This document shows, one piece after another, positions 1 through 8,236 of a stretch of 64,000 nt of DNA. How positions within the stretch are numbered: the first letter of the stretch is position 1; the number at the start of each line of letters is the position of its first letter. Made by a program: the position numbers and the translations under genes. Below the pieces are notes generated by a model. That model saw nothing but the letters and a program-made list of their open reading frames with translations, was not told the DNA's origin and did no database searches. Location of the stretch: NCBI GenBank assembly GCA_903916255.1, contig CAIWVW010000074.1:1-64000 (forward strand). Direction: 5' to 3'. Source of the DNA: an uncultured Bacteroidota bacterium. GTDB lineage: Bacteria; Bacteroidota; Bacteroidia; JABEUT01.

Positions 1-1098
1 AATGGCTCTGTAAGCCTTAAAGAAAGTGGAATTGAGAATTTACTAACTGATCAATTTGTATCAGTGGTATTGATAAACGGAAAGTATATTCCGGAATATT
101 CCCGCTTGAAAAAATTACCTGAAGAGGTTACAATCAAAAGTTTATTCAAAGCACTTGAAGGAGGAAATGAAGTTGCAATAAAACATTTCAATTCCGGATT
201 AGAAAAGACTGCCAACCCGCTTGCTATACTGAATACAGCACTTGCCGGTGATGGTCTCTTTATCAGTATACCAGAAAATTTCTCATTCCCAATACCTATA
301 CATATTGCAAATATTTGCACCGGTGAGGCAAAAAGTTTTTATAACCCACGGCATTTGGTTTATCTACATAAAAATGCGGGCCTCACGCTTATAGAATCTT
401 ATCATTCAGTCAACCAAACAGGAAAAACATTCACCAATTCTGCAACAGAATTTATTATTGAGGATAATGCTTCACTGGAAAATTATATTTTACAGGACGA
501 AGATATTTTATCGCAACGGAATGATGTGCGCCACTTCACTGTTAATACCAGGGGCCGCATGAACAGTGTTGCTATAACACTTAATGGAGGCATGGTTCGT
601 AACGACCCGACAGTTTTTATTAATGGGGAAAATGCGGAAGTTCACCTCAACGGATTATTTGTGGTGAAAGAAAATTGCCATACCGATAACCATACTATGG
701 TGGAACACCGTGCACCAAATTGTATGAGCAATGAGCTTTACAAAGGAGTTATTGCTGATAATGCAACAGGTGTATTCAATGGAAAAATATTGGTATATCG
801 TGATGCACAAAAAACGAATGCCTATCAATCCAATAAAAATATTTTGATGGGTGACAAAGCCACTATCAACACCAAACCACAACTGGAAATTTATGCCGAT
901 GATGTACGTTGCACACATGGCACTACAACAGGTATGCTGAACGAAGAAGCTTTATTCTATATGCGTTCCCGCGGACTGAATGAAAAGCTGGCAAAGAATA
1001 TTTTGTTGCAGGCATTTGCGAAAGAAGTCAGCAATACTATTAAGAACGAGACTTTCAGAACGCTGATTGAACAGAAAATTGAAGAGAATATCCAATAA
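1..1098 (+). CDS. sufD: SufD, Fe-S cluster scaffold subunit (5' partial)
   Basis: Component of the SufBCD scaffold that assembles Fe-S clusters in the cytoplasm. The reading frame is open from base 1 with no stop, so the gene begins before the window; about 365 codons are present, against roughly 420-450 for a full SufD. The visible part is the beta-helix core and the C-terminal helical domain. The stretch HTDNHTMVEH near the middle and the region with ADDVRCTHGTTTGML and MRSRGLNEKLAKNILLQAF at the end are typical of the SufB/SufD family. A GTG at 64 could be mistaken for the start, but upstream in-frame codons continue without interruption. It is followed 9 nt later by sufS, giving the usual suf order. 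Family assignment is secure; SufD rather than SufB rests on position before sufS and the short C-terminus. Confidence 0.93.
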   Translation, partial: NGSVSLKESGIENLLTDQFVSVVLINGKYIPEYSRLKKLPEEVTIKSLFKALEGGNEVAIKHFNSGLEKTANPLAILNTALAGDGLFISIPENFSFPIPIHIANICTGEAKSFYNPRHLVYLHKNAGLTLIESYHSVNQTGKTFTNSATEFIIEDNASLENYILQDEDILSQRNDVRHFTVNTRGRMNSVAITLNGGMVRNDPTVFINGENAEVHLNGLFVVKENCHTDNHTMVEHRAPNCMSNELYKGVIADNATGVFNGKILVYRDAQKTNAYQSNKNILMGDKATINTKPQLEIYADDVRCTHGTTTGMLNEEALFYMRSRGLNEKLAKNILLQAFAKEVSNTIKNETFRTLIEQKIEENIQ

Positions 1099-1107
1099 TT
1101 TCCAACT

Positions 1108-2352
1108 ATGGATATTGTAGCAAAAATAGTGACAAAAGAATTGGATGTGGAAACTATCCGCAAGGATTTTCCCATACTACAAACTACGGTTCATGGCAAG
1201 GCTCTTGTATACTTCGATAATGCGGCTACCTCGCAGAAACCTTTAGTAATTATCAATGCTATTGAAAAATATTACAAGGAGACGAATAGCAATGTGCACC
1301 GGGGCATTCACTACTTAAGTAATAAAGCTACAAATGAATTCGAGGCATCCAGAAAAACTATTGCTGCACATCTGAATGCATCTCACGAAGAAATTATTTT
1401 CACCCGCGGAACTACAGAAGCCATAAACCTTGTAGCGTTTTCATTCGGAGAAGCTTTTGTAAAAAGCGGCGATGAAATTATTATCTCACACTTGGAGCAT
1501 CACTCGAACATTGTGCCCTGGCAAATGCTTTGCGAAAGGAAAGGTGCAGCATTGAAAGTTATTCCGATTACGAAGGAAGGTGAATTGAAAATGGAGGAAT
1601 TTAAAAAACTGCTTTCCGATAAAACCAAGCTGGTGGCTGTGAATCATGTCTCTAATACATTGGGCACAGTTAATCCGGTAGAAGAAATAATTGAACTTGC
1701 TCACTCAAAAAATATCCCCGTTTTATTAGACGGTGCGCAAGCCGTTCCACACATGAAGGTGGATGTAAAAAAACTCGATGTGGATTTTTATTCCTTCTCC
1801 GGGCATAAACTTTTTGGCCCAACCGGCATTGGAGTTTTATATGGAAAAAGCAAATGGTTAAACCAAATGCCGCCTTACCAAGGTGGCGGAGAAATGATCA
1901 AAGAAGTAACCTTTGAAAAGACTACTTATAATGATGCTCCGCTGCGATTTGAAGCCGGCACGCCCAATATTGAAGCATCTATAGTTTTGGCGAAAGCAAT
2001 AGATTATGTAAATAGAATAGGTTTAGATGTGATTGCAAAACACGAGCACGATTTGCTTTTATATACTACTGAAAGGTTAGAAAAAATAGAGGGGTTAAAA
2101 ATTATTGGAACTGCTCCGCACAAAACGGCTGTTGTTTCTTTTGTAGTGGAAGGCATTCATCCTTCCGACATTGGAATATTACTGGACAAGCAAGGTATCG
2201 CAGTCCGCACCGGGCACCATTGCACACAGCCCCTGATTGACTTTTATAAAATACCCGGAACGGTGCGTGCGTCCTTTGCATTTTATAATACCTTTGAGGA
2301 GATTGATATTTTTGTGAAAGCCCTTAACAAGGCAATAAGTATGTTGAAATAG
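1108..2352 (+). CDS. sufS: SufS-type cysteine desulfurase
   Basis: PLP-dependent enzyme that removes sulfur from cysteine, leaving a persulfide on its own cysteine for transfer to SufE and the SufBCD scaffold. At 414 aa it has normal family length. The PLP lysine is K234 in SFSGHKLFGPTG, and the catalytic cysteine is C372 in RTGHHCTQP, followed by the group II (SufS/CsdA) ending GTVRASFAFYNT. The RGIHYLSNKAT motif and HSNIVPW are also conserved. The ATG at 1108 lies 9 nt after the sufD stop and the stop is 3 nt before sufE, so co-transcription is very likely. The paired SufE downstream fits the SufS rather than IscS type. Confidence 0.96.
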   Translation: MDIVAKIVTKELDVETIRKDFPILQTTVHGKALVYFDNAATSQKPLVIINAIEKYYKETNSNVHRGIHYLSNKATNEFEASRKTIAAHLNASHEEIIFTRGTTEAINLVAFSFGEAFVKSGDEIIISHLEHHSNIVPWQMLCERKGAALKVIPITKEGELKMEEFKKLLSDKTKLVAVNHVSNTLGTVNPVEEIIELAHSKNIPVLLDGAQAVPHMKVDVKKLDVDFYSFSGHKLFGPTGIGVLYGKSKWLNQMPPYQGGGEMIKEVTFEKTTYNDAPLRFEAGTPNIEASIVLAKAIDYVNRIGLDVIAKHEHDLLLYTTERLEKIEGLKIIGTAPHKTAVVSFVVEGIHPSDIGILLDKQGIAVRTGHHCTQPLIDFYKIPGTVRASFAFYNTFEEIDIFVKALNKAISMLK

Positions 2353-2355
2353 TGT

Positions 2356-2778
2356 ATGAGCATCGAAGAAACAGAAAATGAAATTGTGGAAGAGTTTGAA
2401 CTTTTTACCGACTGGATGGAGAAATACGAGCACATTATTGAGATAGGGAATTCTGTGCCAAAGATTGACGAAAAATATAAAGATGAAGCCCATGAAATTA
2501 AAGGTTGCCAAAGCAAGGTATGGCTGCATTCAGAATTGAAAGACGGTAAAATAATTTATTCAGCAGACAGTGATGCCATCATTACAAAAGGCTTGGTAGG
2601 ATTGGTAATACGAGTTTTCTCGGACCATACTCCTGAAGAGATTATTAATGCTGATATTAATTTCATAGATAAGATAGGTTTGCATGAACATTTATCCCCT
2701 ACCCGCTCGAACGGACTTACCGCTATGATAAAACAGATTAAATTTGACGCGCTGGCGCTGCGTACAATTGGAAATTAG
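2356..2778 (+). CDS. sufE: SufE sulfur acceptor
   Basis: Small protein that accepts persulfide sulfur from SufS and stimulates it. 140 aa, normal length. The acceptor cysteine is C51 in EIKGCQSKVW, the SufE signature, and the C-terminal half contains LSPTRSNGL, also conserved. The ATG at 2356 is 3 nt after the sufS stop. The last residues and the TAG stop at 2776-2778 fall inside the left arm of the complementary sequence that encloses the next gene, so the C-terminal few codons may have been added or altered by insertion of that element. Confidence 0.94.
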   Translation: MSIEETENEIVEEFELFTDWMEKYEHIIEIGNSVPKIDEKYKDEAHEIKGCQSKVWLHSELKDGKIIYSADSDAIITKGLVGLVIRVFSDHTPEEIINADINFIDKIGLHEHLSPTRSNGLTAMIKQIKFDALALRTIGN

Positions 2779-3192
2779 AGATTACAAATTAGAAATGAAA
2801 ACAGACAATATAATAGTTGAAAAGAGCTACGCTTTTGCGAAAAGAGTGGTAGGTCTATATCGTTATTTAACAGAAGAGAAAAGAGAGTTTGTATTATCTA
2901 AACAAGTTTTGAGAAGTGGAACGTCTATTGGTGCAAATATAGAAGAGGCTGTTGGAGCCCAATCAGAAAGAGATTTTTATGCAAAATTTAATATCGCTCA
3001 CAAAGAGGCTCGAGAAACCCATTATTGGATAAGATTATTAAGAGATACTGATTATATTACCTCTAAAGAAGCAAAAAGTTTGTTAGATGATTGTTATGAA
3101 ATCATGAAAATTACCGCATCAATCACTAAAACAGTAAAAGCTAAACTTAATTGAATTTCATTTCTAATTTGTAATTTCCAATTTCTAATTAA
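2768..3192. repeat. Complementary arms enclosing the S23-type gene
   Basis: The left arm (2768-2799) and right arm (3157-3181) are reverse complements over 25 bp, the left arm carrying a 7-nt extra segment GAGATTA at 2778-2784. The right arm runs on into a further related word (AATTTCTAATT, 3181-3191). The transcript could fold into a long stem with the small gene in the loop. The start codon at 2795 is inside the left arm and the right arm begins 3 nt after the stop, so the boundaries fit the gene closely. Seen directly; folding and mobility are inference. Confidence 0.75.
2795..3154 (+). CDS. Four helix bundle protein, S23/IVP (TIGR02436) family
   Basis: 119 aa, all-helical. The segment RSGTSIGANIEEAVGAQSE and the later FNIAHKEARETHYW / LLRDTDY pattern are diagnostic of the S23 family, first known as proteins encoded by intervening sequences in 23S rRNA of Leptospira and Coxiella; the Avd protein of diversity-generating retroelements is a structural relative. 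The start chosen is ATG 2795 (MKTDNIIVEK); an upstream in-frame ATG at 2744 would read through the sufE end and does not match the family start. It sits between sufE and sufT in the same direction and is enclosed by complementary arms. Its molecular role is unknown; members form pentameric nucleic-acid-binding-like bundles. No reverse transcriptase or variable repeat lies nearby, so a retroelement role is not supported. Confidence 0.88.
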   Translation: MKTDNIIVEKSYAFAKRVVGLYRYLTEEKREFVLSKQVLRSGTSIGANIEEAVGAQSERDFYAKFNIAHKEARETHYWIRLLRDTDYITSKEAKSLLDDCYEIMKITASITKTVKAKLN

Positions 3193-3196
3193 CAAA

Positions 3197-3526
3197 ATGC
3201 CCGCAGTAATAAATAGCAAAAACGAGGAATTAAGCACGAAAGTAATAGACATGCTTAAAACCTGCTACGACCCTGAAATACCTGTGGATATTTGGGAACT
3301 CGGCCTTATATATGAAGTGAACGTGAACGAAACAAATGATGTTGTAGTTACCATGACCCTCACATCTCCTTCCTGCCCTGTTGCGGAATCATTACCTGTA
3401 GAAGTAGAACAAAAAATAAAAGATTTAGAAGGTGTTACAAGTGCTAAGATAAACTTAACCTTTGACCCGCCCTGGGAAAAAGAAATGATGAGCGAAGTAG
3501 CTCAATTGGAGTTGGGGTTTATGTAA
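3197..3526 (+). CDS. SufT/MIP18-family (DUF59) Fe-S assembly protein
   Basis: 109 aa member of the MIP18/PaaD/DUF59 family, which helps mature Fe-S proteins. The core signature is CYDPEIPVDIWELGLIY near residues 23-39, followed by TLTSPSCPVAESLP with the conserved cysteine and a DPPWEKEMMS ending. It is the last gene of the suf operon, as in many Bacteroidota where sufE, a DUF59 gene and DUF2480 lie together; DUF2480 is found 1.6 kb further on here. It starts 42 nt after the S23-type gene, immediately after the right complementary arm. Assignment to the family is secure; the name sufT is by context. Confidence 0.9.
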   Translation: MPAVINSKNEELSTKVIDMLKTCYDPEIPVDIWELGLIYEVNVNETNDVVVTMTLTSPSCPVAESLPVEVEQKIKDLEGVTSAKINLTFDPPWEKEMMSEVAQLELGFM

Positions 3527-3533
3527 ATACACT

Positions 3534-3695
3534 TTAAGCTTTGGGCTTAAGTTTACGTGCTTTAATCTTAACTATTTTCCCATTTTTTGAAAACACTAAG
3601 GATTCGTCATTCACTTGAGCCTCTTTAATTAGTTTCTCTACCGCAAGGCGTGCGCCTTTTAATATTTTATTATGGAGGGTTTTATAGTTTTCCAT
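3534..3695 (-). CDS. Small hypothetical protein, 53 aa
   Basis: Short basic protein that starts MENYKTLHNK and ends KIVKIKARKLKPKA, with a lysine-rich tail. The ATG at 3693-3695 was preferred over an upstream in-frame start because it is preceded by a purine-rich stretch and gives a compact helical N-terminus followed by a beta hairpin (ESLVFSKNGKIVKIKA). It converges on sufT with 7 nt between stops. I do not recognise a named family. The clean composition and position in otherwise packed DNA favour a real gene. It resembles small Bacteroidota proteins often found next to addiction or antirestriction genes, but that is only an impression. Confidence 0.55.
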   Translation of the reverse strand: MENYKTLHNKILKGARLAVEKLIKEAQVNDESLVFSKNGKIVKIKARKLKPKA

Positions 3696-3762
3696 TTTTT
3701 TCTTTTTTAATGAGATTCCAAAGTTCGGTATTATAAATTGATTTTTCGTGCGCAATTTATAC

Positions 3763-5004
3763 CTACGCCTTCTCCTCCCAAACCCTGCAAATATTCACAA
3801 CAACCTCGGCGGCTTTTTGCATATCCTGAACGCTTACCCATTCTTGTTTGCCATGGAAAGCATGTTCTCCGGCAAAAATATTAGGGCAGGGCATTCCCAT
3901 AAATGAAAGCCTTGAACCATCAGTTCCTCCACGTATGCTTTGAATGTGGGCTTTGAGGCCTGAACGTTTTACAGCTTCTTCGGCATATTGTATTACTTGT
4001 GGATGCTGGTCAATAATTTCTTTCATGTTGCGGTATTGCTCGGTTACCTTAAACATGTATGTTGAATTGGGATAATTCTTTAATACATTCTCTGTAATCG
4101 TGCGCAGCATATCTTCTTTTCCTTTCAGTCCTTCGGTAACAAAATCCCGGATAATAAATTTAATTGTCGCTTGTTCTATTGCACCGCCAATAGAGGTAGG
4201 ATGCACAAAGCCTTCCATATCCTGGGTTGATTCCGGCGAGAGTTTATCTTTTGGCAAAGCAGCCACAATTTCGGATACTATTTTAATGGCGCTTTCCATT
4301 TTACCCTTTGCGAAACCGGGATGTGCGCTTACTCCATTAATTACTACAGTAACAGCATCCGCCGAAAAATTCTCCGCTTCAATATGGCCGAGTGATTCAC
4401 CGTCCATCGTATAACCATATTGCGCTCCAAGTTTTTTCATATCCACTTTATCCACGCCTCTGCCTATTTCTTCATCAGGCGTAAAGAGTATTCTTATAGC
4501 TCCGTGCTTCACCTCCGGATGAGCCATTAAATATTCGGCGGCGGCCATAATTTCAGCCACACCGGCTTTGTTATCAGCGCCAAGTAAAGTAGTTCCATCG
4601 GTGGTTACAATATCGTTTCCTATTTGGTTGAGCAAATCAGGATGTGCGGTAGGAGTCAGCACTTGCGTTTTATCATTAGGCAATTGAATATTCCCTCCCT
4701 GATAATTTTTGTGAATTATAGGGTTCACATTCTCTCCAGTGCAATCGGGCGAAGTATCCATGTGCGAGCAAAAGCAAAGCACAGGTACGTTTTTATCCGT
4801 TGTAGCCGGGATAGTGGCATAGATATAGCCATATTCATCCAGTTCGGCATCTTTTATGCCCATAGCTTTCAATTCTTCCAGCAAAACTTTTGCCAGGTTC
4901 TTCTGCTTTTCCGTAGAAGGAATAGTAGGTGATTCGGGGTCTGATTGAGTGTCAATCTTTACATAGCGCAAAAAGCGCTCCGTTACTGCGTTTGGTGTAA
5001 TCAT
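3763..5004 (-). CDS. pepT: Peptidase T (tripeptide aminopeptidase)
   Basis: Cytosolic M20-family di-zinc aminopeptidase releasing the N-terminal residue from tripeptides. 413 aa from ATG 5004, the usual PepT length. Metal and catalytic residues are visible: H81 and D83 in CSHMDTSPD, D144 in LGADNKAGVAE, the glutamate pair E178-E179 in FTPDEEIGRG, the metal-binding TMDGE segment, and the C-terminal RGGTDGSRLSFMG and NIFAGEHAFHGKQEWV motifs. A longer frame extends upstream, but ATG 5004 matches the family N-terminus (MITPNAVTERFLRYVKIDTQ) and lies 4 nt after a perfect -7 box (5009-5016), suggesting a leaderless mRNA. Divergent from DUF2480. Confidence 0.96.
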   Translation of the reverse strand: MITPNAVTERFLRYVKIDTQSDPESPTIPSTEKQKNLAKVLLEELKAMGIKDAELDEYGYIYATIPATTDKNVPVLCFCSHMDTSPDCTGENVNPIIHKNYQGGNIQLPNDKTQVLTPTAHPDLLNQIGNDIVTTDGTTLLGADNKAGVAEIMAAAEYLMAHPEVKHGAIRILFTPDEEIGRGVDKVDMKKLGAQYGYTMDGESLGHIEAENFSADAVTVVINGVSAHPGFAKGKMESAIKIVSEIVAALPKDKLSPESTQDMEGFVHPTSIGGAIEQATIKFIIRDFVTEGLKGKEDMLRTITENVLKNYPNSTYMFKVTEQYRNMKEIIDQHPQVIQYAEEAVKRSGLKAHIQSIRGGTDGSRLSFMGMPCPNIFAGEHAFHGKQEWVSVQDMQKAAEVVVNICRVWEEKA

Positions 5005-5008
5005 ACGG

Positions 5009-5016
5009 CAAATGTA
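5009..5016 (-). promoter_or_regulatory. -7 box of pepT (TACATTTG)
   Basis: On the minus strand this reads TACATTTG, a perfect match to the Bacteroidota -7 consensus TAnnTTTG. Only 4 nt separate it from the pepT ATG, so the transcript would be leaderless or nearly so. No confident -33 TTTG is seen because the upstream region is occupied by the inverted repeat at 5024-5101. Confidence 0.6.
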
Positions 5017-5023
5017 AGAAAAT

Positions 5024-5101
5024 AGTGATAAGTTATGAGTGATAAGAGATAAGCAAAAAACGCATAACATGCTCATCACTTATATCTTATCTCTTATCCC
5101 T
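5024..5101. repeat. Imperfect inverted repeat between divergent promoters
   Basis: The left arm 5024-5054 is made of GATAAG/GATAAGTTATGAG words, and the right arm 5071-5101 contains the complementary CTTATC words. The arms overlap the likely -33 regions of pepT (minus) and the DUF2480 gene (plus). It belongs to the word-permuted repeat class seen at other junctions of this window. Confidence 0.6.
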
Positions 5102-5109
5102 ATTTTGCC

Positions 5110-5117
5110 TATCTTTG
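5110..5117 (+). promoter_or_regulatory. -7 box of DUF2480 gene (TATCTTTG)
   Basis: TATCTTTG matches TAnnTTTG exactly and lies 16 nt before ATG 5134, leaving a leader of only about 10 nt. It mirrors the pepT box on the other side of the inverted repeat. Confidence 0.55.
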
Positions 5118-5133
5118 CGCAGCAAAATTGAAC

Positions 5134-5667
5134 ATGGAAAACGAAACGGAAGAAATAAAGAATAAAGTTTCCAATAGCAGCCTTGAGCCGCTTAACCTGG
5201 GTGATTTTTATCCCGAAGGGGAACGGGTTATTATTGACCTGAAAGACCACCTTTTTGAAGGACTTATTTTACGCGAAAAAGATTTCAGGGCTTTCCTTAA
5301 GAATGAGGATTGGACAAAATACAAAAATACGTATGTTGCTATCACTTCCACTGCCGATGCAATCATTCCACAATGGACCTATATGCTGCTTGCTTCGGAA
5401 CTGCAACCTTATGCAAAAAGGGTTGTTTCGGGAAACCGTGATACGCTGGAAGCAATTATTTTCAGTGAATCATTGAAAGAGAAGTTGCATCCGGAAAATT
5501 ACAAAGACAAACGTGTGATGATCCGTGGATGCGGAGATAAGGAGTTACCTGTTTCCGCCTTCTCAGATGCGGTTACTTTGCTGAAACCTTTTGCCAAAAG
5601 CATTATGTATGGCGAGGCATGTTCCAATGTTCCCATTTATAAATCAAAATCTGAATTATCTGTTTAG
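5134..5667 (+). CDS. DUF2480 family protein
   Basis: 177 aa cytoplasmic protein of a Bacteroidota-specific family. Recognised from [32 protein letters not shown], read as a whole, plus the [18 protein letters not shown] stretch, the RGCGD motif and the C-terminal [15 protein letters not shown] segment. ATG 5134 is used; a TTG at 5128 is less likely. No biochemical function is established. The gene often sits at the end of suf operons, and the conserved cysteines (RGCGD, GEACS) fit a link to Fe-S or sulfur metabolism, which is inference. It ends 1 nt before the chosen ribBA start. Confidence 0.9.
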   Translation: MENETEEIKNKVSNSSLEPLNLGDFYPEGERVIIDLKDHLFEGLILREKDFRAFLKNEDWTKYKNTYVAITSTADAIIPQWTYMLLASELQPYAKRVVSGNRDTLEAIIFSESLKEKLHPENYKDKRVMIRGCGDKELPVSAFSDAVTLLKPFAKSIMYGEACSNVPIYKSKSELSV

Positions 5668-5668
5668 T

Positions 5669-6889
5669 ATGGAAAAACGAATGGCAAATATAGAAGCTGC
5701 AATTGACGACATTAAGAAAGGCAAATTAGTAATTGTGGTGGATGACGAGGACCGCGAAAATGAAGGTGATTTTATTACCGCTGCGCGGAATGTAACACCT
5801 GAAATGGTAAATTTCATGACCCAATATGGCCGTGGTTTGCTTTGCGCTCCTGTAGAGGAAGACAGATGCCATGAACTCGGACTTGAAATGATGGTTACAC
5901 AAAATACTTCGTTGCACCAGACACCATTTACCGTTACGGTTGATTTATTGGGCCATGGCTGTACAACAGGTGTATCGGCACATGACCGCTCCAAAACTAT
6001 TCAGGCACTTGCCAAAATTTCTACCAAGGCTTCCGACTTTGGCCGTCCGGGACATATATTCCCTTTACGTGCTATGAAAGGCGGTGTTCTTCGCCGTGCA
6101 GGACATACTGAAGCTGCCATTGATTTAGCACGCCTTGCAGGTTTTGAACCTGTCGGTGCTTTAATTGAAGTGATGAATGAAGATGGTTCTATGGCAAGGC
6201 TTCCGCAATTGCAGGAGATTGCAAAAAAGTTCGATTTGAAAGTTATTTCGATAAAAGATTTAATTGAATATCGCCTACACAAAGAAACCATTATCAAACG
6301 TGACATTGAAGTGAAGATGCCTACCCAATGGGGCGATTTTAAATTGATTGCTTACCGCCAAACCACCAATGAACAGGAGCATTTGGCATTGGTAAAAGGC
6401 ACATGGAAAAAAGACGAACCTGTTATGGTTCGTATGCATTCGTCCTGTGTTACCGGAGATATTTTCGGTTCACTGCGTTGCGATTGCGGTTCACAGTTAC
6501 ATAAAGCAATGGAGTTAATTGAGAAGGAAGGTAAAGGCGTTGTGGTTTATATTAATCAGGAAGGAAGAGGAATCGGATTACTCAATAAACTACGGGCATA
6601 TAAATTACAGGAAGAAGGCCGGGATACAGTGGAAGCAAATACAGACCTTGGTTTTAAACCTGATGAACGGGATTATGGAGTTGGCGCACAAATATTGAGG
6701 GACCTGAACATTTCCAAATTAAAACTGATGACCAACAACCCTAAGAAACGGGCAGGATTATTAGGCTATGGATTAGAAATTGTGGAGAATGTTCCATTGG
6801 AAGTGGAATCGAACCCGCATAACCATTTTTATTTGCAGACGAAGAGAGACAAAATGGGACATACACTACATTTGGACGAAAATAATTAG
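5669..6889 (+). CDS. ribBA: RibBA: DHBP synthase / GTP cyclohydrolase II
   Basis: Bifunctional enzyme opening both branches of riboflavin synthesis. 406 aa, typical. The N-terminal 3,4-dihydroxy-2-butanone 4-phosphate synthase domain shows the acidic loop [10 protein letters not shown] at residues 25-34 and the HDRSKTI and GHIFPLRAM segments. The C-terminal GTP cyclohydrolase II domain binds zinc through C260, C271 and C273 ([19 protein letters not shown]), with catalytic [10 protein letters not shown] after it. Start ATG 5669 gives the family N-terminus; ATG 5681 is an alternative. The stop is 10 nt before holB. Overlap-tight spacing with DUF2480 suggests one transcription unit. Confidence 0.95.
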   Translation: MEKRMANIEAAIDDIKKGKLVIVVDDEDRENEGDFITAARNVTPEMVNFMTQYGRGLLCAPVEEDRCHELGLEMMVTQNTSLHQTPFTVTVDLLGHGCTTGVSAHDRSKTIQALAKISTKASDFGRPGHIFPLRAMKGGVLRRAGHTEAAIDLARLAGFEPVGALIEVMNEDGSMARLPQLQEIAKKFDLKVISIKDLIEYRLHKETIIKRDIEVKMPTQWGDFKLIAYRQTTNEQEHLALVKGTWKKDEPVMVRMHSSCVTGDIFGSLRCDCGSQLHKAMELIEKEGKGVVVYINQEGRGIGLLNKLRAYKLQEEGRDTVEANTDLGFKPDERDYGVGAQILRDLNISKLKLMTNNPKKRAGLLGYGLEIVENVPLEVESNPHNHFYLQTKRDKMGHTLHLDENN

Positions 6890-6899
6890 ATTCGCTTTC

Positions 6900-8030
6900 A
6901 TGCAGTTTAAGGATATAGTAGGACATGCGGCTTTAAAACAGTCGATGATAAAAACCATAAATGAGGAAAGAATAAGCCATGCTCAAATGTTTCTGGGCGC
7001 AGAAGGAAGTGGCGCTTTGCCAATAGCACTAGCTTATATTCAATATTTATTTTGCACAAATAAAGGTGAGACTGATTCCTGCGGAAAATGCAGCCAGTGT
7101 CACCGTATATCAAAACTCACTCACCCCGATGTGCATTTTGTTTACCCTGTTGCGTTGTCCAAAGAAAAAGGCGTTGAGAAAAGCTCCGATTTGTTCCGTG
7201 AGTTTACAGAAGTTTTTTTGAATGACCCTTATTTATCCCTCGCCGATTGGATGGATTTTATCGGTGCGGAAAACAAGCAGCCAACCATTGCAGTAGAAGA
7301 AAGCAAAGACATTTTGCATAAAATGAGCCTCATGGCAATGGAAGGTTCTTACAAGACGATGATAATTTGGATGCCCGAAAAAATGAATCTCTCCACGGCC
7401 AATAAACTATTGAAAGTACTGGAAGAACCGCCTGATAAAACACTTTTCATACTTGTATCGGAAAGCAGCCAGATGCTTGCTACTATTTTATCGCGCACAC
7501 AACTTACCAAAGTTTTGCGTTGTGAAGAAAGTGAATTGACCGAGGCATTAATTGAACATCACGGTCTCCCCTTAGAGACGGCAACTGCTATTGCTAAGGC
7601 ATGTGAAGGCAATTACCGATTGGCACAAATGATGGTGAAAGGTGAAGTGGATGCAGAATTCAACATGCAGCGCTTTCAAACATGGATGCGTATTTGCTTA
7701 AACCTCGACGGATTAAAACTCTCCGAATGGATTAATGAAGTTGCCTCTATCGGCCGTGAAAAGCAAAAACAATTCATTGCATTTGCAATTAAAACCATAC
7801 GCCAAAGTATTCTACTTGGGTTAAATTATCCTTCGGGCATTAACCCGGCCGATGCAGATTTCCTGAATAAGTTTTCCCCTTTTATTAATTATGAAAATGG
7901 CGCACAGATAGCCGAAGAACTGAACAATGCTTACTATGCAATTGAACGGAATGCTCACACCAAAATATTATTTATGAGCGTCTCCATTAAGATTCATAAT
8001 TATTTCCCGCAGCGGAAAAAGTCGGCGTAG
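6900..8030 (+). CDS. holB: DNA polymerase III delta' subunit
   Basis: Clamp-loader subunit of the replicative polymerase. 376 aa from ATG 6900 (MQFKDIVGHAALKQ), the expected N-terminus; a longer frame starting inside ribBA is not credible. The AAA+ fold is visible with a degenerate P-loop region (LGAEGSGALP), as usual for delta', which does not hydrolyse ATP. A zinc module is formed by C52, C61, C64 and C67 (SCGKCSQCHR). The segments NLSTANKLLKVLEEPP and LSRTQ are hallmarks of the family. It ends the plus-strand run that begins with DUF2480 and converges on the NHL lipoprotein gene. Confidence 0.93.
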   Translation: MQFKDIVGHAALKQSMIKTINEERISHAQMFLGAEGSGALPIALAYIQYLFCTNKGETDSCGKCSQCHRISKLTHPDVHFVYPVALSKEKGVEKSSDLFREFTEVFLNDPYLSLADWMDFIGAENKQPTIAVEESKDILHKMSLMAMEGSYKTMIIWMPEKMNLSTANKLLKVLEEPPDKTLFILVSESSQMLATILSRTQLTKVLRCEESELTEALIEHHGLPLETATAIAKACEGNYRLAQMMVKGEVDAEFNMQRFQTWMRICLNLDGLKLSEWINEVASIGREKQKQFIAFAIKTIRQSILLGLNYPSGINPADADFLNKFSPFINYENGAQIAEELNNAYYAIERNAHTKILFMSVSIKIHNYFPQRKKSA

Positions 8031-8056
8031 ATTTTTTTTGCAGTTTTTTACGAATT

Positions 8057-8165
8057 TATATGTCGCTATATGTCGCACTTTTTCATGTTTTTAAATGTGT
8101 GAAAAACAATAATTCTGAATTTTATTAATTCACTCTCACACACATCCGCATATGTCGCATATGTC
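8057..8165. repeat. Two short tandem repeats sharing ATATGTC
   Basis: TATATGTCGC occurs twice in tandem at 8057-8076 and GCATATGTC twice in tandem at 8148-8165, in the convergent gap between holB and the NHL gene. The two sets share the word ATATGTC. No gene is seen in the 8031-8236 gap, which is otherwise A/T-rich. Confidence 0.6.
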
Positions 8166-8236
8166 ACATAAATAAATGGAATTCCGCTATAATTTTTTTG
8201 TGTTGTAAATGGGTGGCAAATATTTTGCACAAAACA

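Noticed and set aside
2795-3154. Possible diversity-generating retroelement, because S23 proteins are related to Avd
   Set aside because: No reverse transcriptase, template repeat or variable repeat is present in the window. A plain S23 gene in complementary arms explains the sequence.
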